This document shows, one piece after another, positions 54,198 to 64,000 of a stretch of 64,000 nt of DNA; within the stretch, counting starts at the first letter, position 1; each line of letters starts with the position of its first letter. The stretch spans positions 368,246,459 to 368,310,458 of the forward strand of contig OZ010793.1 in the NCBI GenBank assembly GCA_963932465.1. Reading direction: 5' to 3'. This stretch comes from Maratus speciosus. Its lineage: Eukaryota; Arthropoda; Arachnida; Araneae; Salticidae. The translations under genes and the position numbers were made by a program. Under the pieces are notes generated by a model, which saw only the letters and a program-made list of their open reading frames with translations, had not been told where the DNA came from and did no database searches.

Positions 54198-55531
54198 TGT
54201 TGAAATTACAAAAGTAAAGTCTAACACGAGTAGCAGAGCTGCGTTAGCAAATGGAAACGCGGAAGCTGAAAGAATCCCTAAACATCTTTAAAACAAATTA
54301 TATTAATAAAGATTCAATTACTATTTAACTTTAAAAGAAAATTTAAACAGCTGAAATAGAAAAGCATTTGTGGTGGTTAAAGAAATAAACAAGCTAGATT
54401 TAAAAGACAACTAACGTTTATTATTCGATTAAATATACTTTAAAAATAGAATGATAAAACAATTACATATATATATTCTAATGTCTTACTCTTACAAATG
54501 AAACTAACATTACTCTTAAAAACTTCACTTCATGACACATTCAAATAATTATCTTAGTGAACCAGAGTCCCTCATGTTTAGCGATCAAAACTCATGTGCA
54601 TTATGCTGAATTGCTTAAACACATTTACTTGAAAGACGAAAACCACTTTTCACAAACCATCTCGATATTCAGACAGTCGAAGGTCAACCGATGCAAGAAG
54701 ACTAAAGTTCCGGAAATAATAAATCAACATCCCAGGAAACGTCACTACCAACACGAATTACATTTTCACTTGTAAAGTTAACTTCCATCTCACTTATAGT
54801 TGAGAAAGACAAACTTCCATCATTTCAAAGCGAGAAATCATTAAAGGCAATATCGATGAAAAACAAAGAAAGTTCGCAAGGACGTTCTCTTACTTAAAAA
54901 CTAAACTTCAAATTGACGGTAAAAACAGACATCGTATCCTCCATTAAAAACTACAAGGAAACTCATGACTAATGAAGACCAGCAATTATCTTTTAAACTA
55001 GATAAAATCTAAACAGAAAGAGACACTTCACTAGATAACAGCATTGACTGAAAATGCATATCTATCACGTTGAATGAGAGCATATTTATATCATCCAATC
55101 ACACAGGAAAAGCAACTGCGACGCAGCCCGGAAGTTACATCCTCGATCTCTGAAACGCTAATGGAAGAAAGGACGAAACGTCATATGCAAAACGAACGAC
55201 CGGATGACTAACGCCATCTCGTGTTCATTCGTAAAAACTCCTCAGTTGGATCAGAAGATTTCGGAAGTATTGCGTCACGGGTGAAAACGTGTGCTAAATG
55301 CCGGCCCTTACGATAGCAAAGTGAAACATAAATAAAGTATATGGAGTAAAGAAAGAAACGTAAAGCCTGGAACTAAAGCTTGGAAATAACAATAGAATAA
55401 AGGTAAGTGGAACTAAATAAAGTGTATTTAAATAAAGATAATGAATTAATTATACTTGTAAATAAAAAGTAAAAGTGAACTGTTATGATAGGGATATGTA
55501 CAGGGATGAGAAAGGGTCTGTTTACCTAACA
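54198..55531 (-). repeat. LTR (probable 3') of LARD-like element
   Basis: 1334 bp, starting TG at 54198 and ending CA at 55531. It contains a less AT-rich stretch at 55080-55320. An open frame of 72 codons at 54557-54775 is shared with the other LTR but shows no sign of being a gene. Confidence 0.92.
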
Positions 55532-58500
55532 AAGCCCCCCCCCTCTCAGAACTTGTACATCTAACAAGGGCATCAGCCCACAGAGACACTAGTAGCAACC
55601 CAAATGGATAATCTAACACATCAAGTATCTCCTGAGCAAAAATTAAAGAAATACCCATATCTACAACTCACTTAATAAAAAAATCAAGTTTCATAATCAT
55701 AATAAAAACTCAAATAAGCCAAAAGAATCCTATTAAAAACGACTAGACAGCTGGCGATGCTAAAAGCTGAAGAAACTCCGGAACACTAAAAATTACATCA
55801 ATATTACAATAAAATAACAATTAAATATATCACAGTAATAACTAAATATAAACATAATTACATTAAAACATTTCTAAAAATCATCTTCAGTCCATTATAT
55901 AAGTAATCTCTCTCCTCTCACAAATTCACATTTATATTGCACATGCCAATTCTTAAAAATTCAAAAACAAGATCTTCTACATGAAAGATTTAACATAACT
56001 GAAAAATGTACCCCAAAAATAAACTTTATATTATATCTTAAATATTTACTATCAGATTTTTTAACAATTTTAAAAACTTATATTTATAAAAACAATTTTT
56101 ATTGGTCTATACCTCCCGTTCCTCAACTTATCAACCAACAGTTAATTCAACCTGCTTAACTACAAATCAATTAAATATCTGAATACGATTTTTCTCAGAC
56201 AAACTCCAGCCAGGCAAATCCAAACAATTAATATGTTAATTTCTATTCTGACACAATAACATATTCCACTTCTCACAATATTTCAAATCCATCAAGTATG
56301 ACTCAGTAAGCTTCAAAAATGATCCAGTGCAAGATATACAGCAATAACTGATTACCAAAAACGTAACTCCTAACACTATATATGGGTTACTTAACAATGG
56401 CGAATATACTGTGCTCAACCAACCTAAATTATTCTCCATATAACAGCTTCTTTAAACATAAGTAGGTTTAAACCACAACTTATCTAAGAATCCAGATGGA
56501 AACATTTATCAAAAATGGTACTTCACATTCATTCAATCTTTCGAGATCAGGTACTAGGTATCATACCTACATCCAAAAAAAAAAACAGTCGCCCACATAC
56601 TCTCTAAAAAAAAACAGACGTAGATAAATGTGGTACCGGATATGAAATATCTTCAATTCAAAAACTAGACTCGTAATGATCAGAAACTAGGGGACTGACC
56701 ACATCCCCCCATATCAGCCTCAATAGTAAAAGAGCACAGACCATACTACCGCCAACAATCCAAGGTTAAAACCTAGTCACCACTGCAATCATCAGCATTA
56801 CTCATTACCACAGCATGTAGACAATTCGAAACTACCCTGCTAATTAACTAACGAGCCATACCCAAAAAAATATAATGTATTTAAACAATTTATCATAATT
56901 TCTGCCCTATCTAGAATCAGGCAAAAATTGAAATCAGAATTTCCCTTAAAAACTTCAAAGATTATGATTAACACAAATTGTCCGCCAGAATTGTCTAATC
57001 AACTTCCATTTTCTGAACTCACTCGATGACACCCGGAAAAACTAGATACCAATTATAAAAAGGGCACCCATGCAAAGAAAGCAACCTAGGATAAAACGTA
57101 ATTTTTACACTTTCCCACAATACATGCCATCAAGAATTTGTATTATCTAACACATCTAAAAGACTTCAATATCCTCTTAAAAAATTTCAAGCTAGGCAAC
57201 GTCGACACTACAGCTTAAACACCAGAATTAAGTATATTATATTATTTTATATGACTTTTTGTCATGCAGCCACAAACTGGTCTCAAAAACATATAAACTC
57301 TTACCATTTTAGTTAGGGTTACAAGTGCACTAGATATCAACAATGCTCTTTTCTCTCAGCTCAATCCCAATTCTTTCTATAATCAACAAAAAAAAAATGA
57401 ATTTAAAACTATATATTTGTATCACTGTCAAAAATGAAAATCAATCAAAATCATTAAGGGAAAATAAAGAAAACTAAATAACCATAGTAATAAAAATAAG
57501 AGCACCGATCCAGACACCATACCACAGCCATGACTGCAATCCATAAACATCATTTAATTCCTTCAAAAATAATTCAGTCAAAAGTATCTATAATAACCTT
57601 AAAAACCGACTCCTAAAGGCAAAGGCAATATATATATATATATATATATATACACAGTTTAATTATTCAATTATATGCAATATCAATGTCACCAGCCAAA
57701 GATCAACAAGAAGTCCACCTCAACACTTTCCATCTCTTAGCTATTCATCTCATAAGTTTTCCCAGGGTCCAGAATTCAAAATTTCCAAAAATCTATATTC
57801 CAACGCAGGCCTACACCAGAATCAACAAACACAGCTATTTACTTTAAAACCCTTTTAAATATTCAATCTTTCCAAACGATCTGGCTCCGATCCTCAAAAA
57901 TTTACATTTCCATTACAAGACCTTCTCAAAAGTACACCAATTAACTCATGGTTAATCCATATAATTTTATACTGTAAATTAAACAGGCAATTAAGCACAA
58001 ATAAAAAAAACTTCTCTGTTTCTATTTTATAAAAAAAAACTACACATTCAGTACACTTCCCCTTTTAAACAGCAGATACAGAGCTTTAACTTGCTCATTT
58101 TAAAAATTACTGTAACAGGTGACAACCAATATTCTGATCAAAAGTTGACACCAAGGCAAGCCTAACTGAAACATGCAGTCAAAAGTCTATTAATAAACAA
58201 AAAAAAACACTTTATTGGAGGAAAAATTAAATCTATATCTAAAAATTACTTTAAAATATATATATATATATAAATCAAATTTATTTTTACAAAACAATTT
58301 TCAAAATAGAGAAATATACCTTTTAATTCATACAATTAATACATATAAGTTAATGGTCACTTTGTACAAAGTAGAGATCCTAGGATTTTAACAGTCATCT
58401 AAAACAATATGCATTTTATTCAGATATTCATTGAACTTACTGTGACCTTTTGTCAGGCAAAAACTGAAACATTAAAATTTAAGGCATGGAGAGGTTTGAG

Positions 58501-60608
58501 GTTTTAGCTAAATATACTTTATAAGACAATGAATCATTTTTACAATTACACTGCATATTCAATTGATGAACAAGTTCAAAACTATATCTAAAAAATAACC
58601 TGAATATAACTATCCTATGGTTCTCAAAAAGTATCCTGAACTTTAATTACACTATATTCCATGATCCATAAAAGTCAAAATTTAAAACTTATATTTAACG
58701 GTTAACTTTACTTAACCCCCCCCCCCCCCACGATAATGGATTAACATAATTTCCTTTAAAAACTGCTATTAAGTAGACTTTAAACTATACAAAGAATTAT
58801 TTCAAACTTAAAAAAAACTTAACACATTACAGTAGTCAAGATATTCAAATAACTGCTCAGCACTCCAGGATGGGCTCTTTAACAACCTTAAAAGAAAAGA
58901 AATACCCCCCAATGCTAAGTATGACAAATAACATCTCAACCACCATAAATGTAATATTACATTATTGCCATAATAAAATAAACTTAAAAAAAAAATTATG
59001 AAGAGTCAAACTATTAACTTCAATTTATTTAATCCCAAATTACTATGAAATAACACATCTAAACTACCGCTAGAGATAAACTACAGATCTTTAATTAAGC
59101 TCAACCCAATAATTACTTTAATCCTTAAATACTATTTCAAAATCAATAATTTATTCAGAAAGACATCTTATTAACCTCTTCCAGCCCCATTAAATCAATT
59201 TAGCCCATTATATCAGTAAATCTAAAAATTATGGAAAGGAGCCTGATATATTTAAATACAAACAGATTTCTATCTAATCTTAAAAAAATTTCTCAAAATC
59301 AAACTCTAAAAACCATTAAACCTGTATTTGTTTAAAAATCCACTTGATTAATATAATTCTCAAAACTGCAATAAACCAGTATCCTTACAATCAATTCATT
59401 ATTTAGAAACTTTAACCAATCTTAAAGAAAAATTCAATTCAAAAATACTTTATATTCTATTAAAACTTTAAACATGATAACAAGAAAAATGACTATATGC
59501 ATATCTAAAACAATATTTAATCTAAAACTTTTATGCATATCTTAAAAAATTGTAACATGCATATCTAAAACACTTTTATCTAAAAAAAAATATGCACATC
59601 TAAAAATAGTAGTCAAAATATCACAGATCTATAACAATTTTAACAAATGAAGAAGGGCACACTTCCAGCTACACTCATCTTGATGACTTGGTTTAAATAT
59701 CATCTTATGCGATCTCAATTCAGAAAAATACCAATTTAAGGATGCAAATCAACATTCATTAAGTCTCCATCAAATGTTCATGCAAGCTTAGTCAATCACC
59801 GGAATGTCCACAACAGTTCCAGAAGCCAACTTTCAAAAGATCAAATCTCAGCAAATAGTCCTTGAAGAACCAAAAATGAACCCAAAATTGGGCCCACACG
59901 AGATCCACTGCTCTCAAAAACTAAGTCACTTTAAATATTACTTTCAGATGACTTGTTAAAAAAAAAAAAAAAAAAAAAATTTCACTGAAGACTTCAGATA
60001 TCATTATGAAGCACATTTCCGGATCACTACTTTCATTTGTATAACACTTAAATTTCATAAAAGATTTCTTGATCATTTTCAACATCAAATTCCAAACTTT
60101 AAACTCTTTATTGAGCATTTTATCCTTCAATGGTTAGTTGAAATATCTCTGTTTCTTGTGTCATGAAGTCCAAAAAAACTACTTCTTAAAAATATCAAAT
60201 TCAAAAGAAATTTTATAAAATTAAAATCTTAAAAATCGTATTTATAAAATTATGAAACAAAATTTAAATTAGCATTACAATTGCTATTGCAAATCATAAT
60301 CATTTAACCATATATTTACTTATAGCCCCCCCCCGTCAAAGACGGTGTATTAATCAAAATCAAAAAGGGGGAGTAACCACCACATCAGTTTAAAGCCAAA
60401 CCAATTAACGTTAAAGATGGCAAAGAAAAATTTCAAACTCTTTTAACTCTTATTTAATTTTTTTTTTTTTTTTTTTTTTTTAAATTATAACTATCATTGA
60501 ACAATAAAGGAATTAAAGTATATTAATTAATCAATTTACGAATTTCTTTAATTTTTGAACTATGAAAACAAACTGACAGAGGTCAGGGAAACATAACCCC
60601 ATAACCCT
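55532..60608. other. ORF-less interior of LARD-like element
   Basis: 5.1 kb, AT-rich, strand-asymmetric (rich in A and C, poor in G on the + strand). It carries a C9 tract at 55535-55543, a C14 tract at 58716-58729, a C9 tract at 60326-60334, (TA)n at 57630-57651 and 58257-58270, and an A19 tract near 59961. No gene is recognised in any frame. Confidence 0.8.
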
Positions 60609-61942
60609 TGTTGAAATTACAAAAGTAAAGTCTAACACGAGTAGCAGAGCTGCGTTAGCAAATGGAAACGCGAAAGCTGAAAGAATCCCTAAACCTCTTT
60701 AAAACAAATTATATTAATAAAGATTCAATTACTATTTAACTTTAAAAGAAAATTTAAACAGCTGAAATAGAAAAGCATTTGTGGTGGTTAAAGAAATAAA
60801 CAAGCTAGATTTAAAAGACAACTAACGTTTATTATTCGATTAAATATACTTTAAAAATAGAATGATAAAACAATTACATATATATATTCTAATGTCTTAC
60901 TCTTACAAATGAAACTAACATTACTCTTAAAAACTTCACTTCATGACACATTCAAATAATTATCTTAGTGAACCAGAGTCCCTCATGTTTAGCGATCAAA
61001 ACTCACGTGCATTATGCTGAATTGCTTAAACACATTTACTTGAAAGACGAAAACCACTTTTCACAAACCATCTCCATATTCAGACAGTCGAAGGTCAACC
61101 GATGCAAGAAGACTAAAGTTCCGGAAATAATAAATCAACATCCCAGGAAACGTCACTACCAACACGAATTACATTTTCACTTGTAAAGTTAACTTCCATC
61201 TCACTTATAGTTGAGAAAGACAAACTTCCATCATTTCAAAGCGAGAAATCATTAAAGGCAATATTGATGAGAAACAAAGAAAGTTCGCAAGGACGTTCTC
61301 TTACTTAAAAACTAAACTTCAAATTGACGGTAAAAACAGACATCTTATCCTCCATTAAAAACTACAAGGAAACTCATGACTAATAAAGACCAGCAATTAT
61401 CTTTTAAACTAGATAAAATCTAAACAGAAAGAGACACTTCACTAGATAACAGCATTGACTGAAAATGCATATCTATCACGTTGAATGAGAGCATATTTAT
61501 ATCATCCAACCACACAGGAAAAGCAACTGCGACGCAGCCCGGAAGTTACATCCTCGATCTCTGAAACGCTAATGGAAGAAAGGACGAAACGTCATATGCA
61601 AAACGAACGACCGGATGACTAACGCCATCTCGTGTTCATTCGTAAAAACTTCTCAGTTGGATCAGAAGATTTCGGAAGTATTGCGTCACGGGTGAAAACG
61701 TGTGCTAAATGCCGGCCCTTACGATAGCGAAGTGAAACATAAATAAAGTATATGGAGTAAAGAAAGAAACGTAAAGCCTGGAACTAAAGCTTGGAAATAA
61801 CAATAGAATAAAGGTAAGTGGAACTAAATAAAGTGTATTTAAATAAAGATAATGAATTAATTATACTTGTAAATAAAAAGTAAAAGTGAACTGTTATGAT
61901 AGGGATATGTACAGGGATGAGAAAGGGTCTGTTTACCTAACA
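60609..61942 (-). repeat. LTR (probable 5') of LARD-like element
   Basis: 1334 bp, the same length as its partner, so no indels in total. Differences were noted near 60672, 60693, 61006, 61074, 61264, 61271, 61344, 61384, 61509, 61650 and 61729. Confidence 0.92.
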
Positions 61943-62035
61943 CCTACGGCACCGTATAGCAGGCCTACTGCGCACGACTGCACAGTCTTGTAAAAAAGGC
62001 AATCTCGCTCGAACGAACCTCGAACCGGGTCCTCG
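61943..62035. repeat. 96-bp tandem array, right part
   Basis: It resumes with CCTACGGCACCGTATAGCAG and has AACCGGGTC at 62023. Removing the LTR element and one CCTAC gives a spacing of 96 bp to the last unit on the left, so the array was continuous before the insertion. Confidence 0.85.
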
Positions 62036-62039
62036 CTGC

Positions 62040-63300
62040 TAATTTTAACAAAATCGAGCTATGTTAGTTCCACATTCTACCACCAGGGAGCGCACTCTAT
62101 TCATAACAAAACTGTATCGGAAGGAAAGTCCGTTAAACAACCTATCAGTAGATATGTTAAACAGATCGCCTTGTTAGAGTGCTTGATTTTAACAAAATCG
62201 CGTTATGTTATTTCCGGATTCCACCACCAGGGAGTGCATTGTATTCTTAACAAATGCATATCTGAACGAAACGCCTTCACGCAACATTTCCATAGATAAA
62301 TGTGTCGGGAAGGTGGCGGTCTTAACAAAAAATTCTGTTAGTTCAACATTTCACCACCAGGGAGCGCACACTATTCATAACAAAACTGGAGCGGAAGGAA
62401 AGTCCGTTAAACAACCTATCAGTAGATATGTTACTCGAGGTGGTTGCGGTCTTAAGCAAGAATTTAAGATATTTGCACAAATTACTTTTCGGAAATAGTG
62501 GTAACTGAACTTTTGACATTTTTATGTTTAATAAGTAGCATATATCTCAATGTGTTATGAACTATCTTAAAGTCGCAAGCAGATCGCCTTGTTATATTTC
62601 CTAAATTTAACAAAATCGCGTTATGTTAGTTCCACATTCTACCACCGGGGAGCGCACTCTATTCTTAACAAAAACATGTCTGAACGAAACACCTTCACGC
62701 AAACTTTCCGTAGATACATGGGTCGGGAAGGTGGCGGTCTTAACCAAGAATTCTGTTAGTTCCACATTCCACCACCAGGGAGCGCACACTATTCATAACA
62801 AAACTGTATTGGAAGGAAAGTCCGTTAAACAAACTATCAGTAGATATGTTAAACAGATCGCCTTGTTAGATTGCCTAATTTTAACAAAATAGCGTTACGT
62901 TAGTTCCGTATTCCACCACCAGGGAGCGCACTGTATTCTTAACAAAAACATTTCTCAATGAAACGCCTTCACGCAACCTTTCCGTAGGTACATGGGTCGG
63001 GATGGTGGCGGTCTTAACTAAGAATTCTATTAGTTCCACATTCCACCACCAGGGAGCACTCTCTATTCATAACAAAACTGTGTCGAAAGGAAAGTCCGTT
63101 AAACAACCTACCAGTAGATATGTTACTCAAGGTGGTGGCGGTCTTAAGCAAGAATTTAAGATATTTGCACAAATTACTATTCGGAAATAGTGGTTACTAA
63201 ACTTTTGACATTTTTATATTTAATAAGTAGCATATATCTCAATATATTATGAAGTATCTTAAAGTTTCAAGACACATCTACGCGCTCCCTGGTGGTGGAA
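62040..63300. repeat. 692-bp higher-order repeat with recurring CCACCAGGGAGCGC
   Basis: The motif (allowing one or two changes) occurs at 62080, 62224, 62354, 62642, 62772, 62916 and 63046, and in reverse at 63282. The pairs 62080/62772, 62224/62916 and 62354/63046 are each exactly 692 bp apart, so the block is duplicated as a unit. Within a unit, related sub-blocks of 120-150 bp alternate (GGAAAGTCCGTTAAACAA type and CGAAACGCCTTCACGCAA type). Chance ORFs here are repeats of each other and not genes. Confidence 0.85.
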
Positions 63301-64000
63301 TGTGGAACTAACATAACACGATATAGTTAAAATTAGAAATCTAACAATGCGATCTGTTTGAAACTTTGAGATAGTTCATAACATTTAATAAAAAGAACTT
63401 TCCGTAGATACATGGGTCGGGAAGGTGGCGGCCCTAACCAATATTTTAAGAAATTTAGAAAAGTGCCCCTCTAGGGGGGGGTGAAAAGGAGGGGTTGAAA
63501 ACCGAAGATGCATAACTTGAATCAACCTTCACAGACCTTTTCTATGATATATCACATGGCGGGTAACATGCTTAGTTAACATGATTTTCAGTTCGGAAAT
63601 TTTAATACCTTTAATTTAAGGTGTATTATGTGGGGGGTATTAGCTTAAATTAAAAAGTTCAATAAAAACGGTCGTAACTTTATGGTCGTGTGTCGTATGT
63701 CTAAGCTTGTATGTTATTCAGTTCGGAATTTAATTTACCTTTATTTTAAGGTGTATGTTGAGGGGGTGCGTGGGAAATTTAATGATGTCGAGTCTCAGAT
63801 TCAATTTTGAAAGGATTTTCCATCGATTATGAGTTGTTAATTAGCTAATGGCGTCCGTAATTAAGGCCGGATTTTCTCGAAACCGCAAAGTCCGTTTTTC
63901 TCGGAAAATGGCGGCCCGAATCGACATATAATAAGACCCTCTGCGTCGCCTGTGAGTAAAGTAGTTCCGGCGACACGGGCGAGTGTTACCAACATACAGA
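63301..64000. repeat. Tail of the composite, with a 131-bp direct repeat
   Basis: The word TTCAGTTCGGAA is followed by CTTTWATTTTAAGGTGTAT-like sequence at about 63589 and again at about 63718. The last 200 bp are less AT-rich (GCGGCCCGAATCGACAT, GGCGACACGGGCGAG). No ORF is convincing. The element continues past the window. Confidence 0.5.

Larger units (their letters stand above)
54198..61942 (-). mobile_element. LTR retrotransposon without coding capacity (LARD-like)
   Basis: 7745 bp with two 1334-bp LTRs (TGTTGAAATTAC...TTTACCTAACA) and a perfect 5-bp duplication CCTAC at 54193-54197 and 61943-61947. About ten to eleven differences between LTRs were counted by eye (about 0.8 percent). The 5077-bp interior has no ORF longer than about 70 codons on either strand and no RT, integrase or Gag motif. 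A G-rich polypurine tract on the minus strand beside 55532 (GAGAGGGGGGGGGCTT) suggests minus-strand orientation. It must have been moved by proteins of another element. Confidence 0.9.
53696..64000 (-). mobile_element. Helitron-like composite (3' end at left, runs off window)
   Basis: Read on the minus strand the left border is GCGGGCGAAGCCAGCTAG followed by T, a typical Helitron 3' end with GC-rich hairpin. Rightward it contains a 96-bp tandem array, a 7.7-kb LTR element inserted into that array, a 692-bp higher-order repeat and a further non-coding tail. The 5' end (TC) is not within the window. No Rep/helicase coding was seen in the about 2.5 kb that belongs to the element itself. Confidence 0.5.

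Noticed and set aside
54557..61186. The 72-codon ORF present twice (54557-54775 and 60968-61186)
   Set aside because: The two copies are the same position in the two LTRs of one element, and the open frame has no known domain.
62205..63190. A set of similar ORFs (62205, 62623, 63002) as a small gene family
   Set aside because: Similarity follows from the 692-bp higher-order repeat; the frames are short, lack a shared start or stop and are on a noncoding element.
44605..64000. Search for the next eIF5B exon
   Set aside because: No open block with splice sites resembling the next part of domain III was found; the exon is presumed to be beyond the window.
1..64000. tRNA, rRNA or CRISPR array
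   Set aside because: No cloverleaf with A/B boxes, no rRNA-like conserved core and no regularly spaced short repeats of CRISPR type were seen; the tandem arrays have no unique spacers.

Overview
This window looks like a piece of an AT-rich, intron-heavy animal genome, most probably an arthropod. A chelicerate such as a spider would fit the very long introns and the mix of transposons, but the sequence alone does not prove the species. No bacterial-type operons, rRNA, tRNA or CRISPR were seen.

The only recognisable host gene is the middle part of the translation GTPase eIF5B on the + strand. Six exons (6171-6312, 6397-6528, 17614-17796, 34426-34587, 36758-36889, 44473-44604) read continuously through the end of the G domain (G4 and G5 motifs), domain II and the start of domain III. 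All have consensus GT/AG borders. They total 883 nt spread over 38.4 kb. The 5' exons with the P-loop and DxxG motif lie left of the window. The 3' exons lie right of it, beyond an intron of more than 19 kb.

Almost everything else is a layered record of mobile elements inside those introns. (1) 2-17 kb: a dead pogo/Tigger element (9033-12108) carrying a nested 421-bp MITE, a 614-bp foldback element, and a hAT element (14974-16690) holding a mariner fragment and a near-perfect inverted duplication of transposase sequence. (2) 18.5-19.7 kb: a Helitron-like element. (3) 20.1-30.2 kb: a very young Ty3/gypsy retrotransposon (two differences noted by eye between its 1559-bp LTRs, TSD GCTAT), coding on the minus strand, with a candidate -1 frameshift site and two single-base frame breaks in pol. 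(4) 30.5-31.6 kb: an unrecognised ORF with promoter-like and poly(A)-like signals. (5) 32-44 kb: minisatellites, a second hAT element, several TTAA-flanked MITEs and a mariner remnant with two further insertions. (6) 46.3-51.7 kb: an older gypsy element (TSD AAAGG) inserted in a 30-bp minisatellite. (7) 52-53.6 kb: the inverted partner of the Helitron-like element and a second foldback element. (8) 53.7-64 kb: a Helitron-like composite (minus-strand end at 53696) with a 96-bp tandem array and a 692-bp higher-order repeat rich in a CTCF-like motif. The 96-bp array is split by a 7.7-kb LTR element (TSD CCTAC) whose 5.1-kb interior has no long ORF.

The nesting gives a relative order of insertions. 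I did not find a clearly new cellular system. The most unusual structures are the ORF-less LTR element, the 692-bp motif-rich repeat, the hAT inverted duplication and the unknown 30.9-kb ORF.
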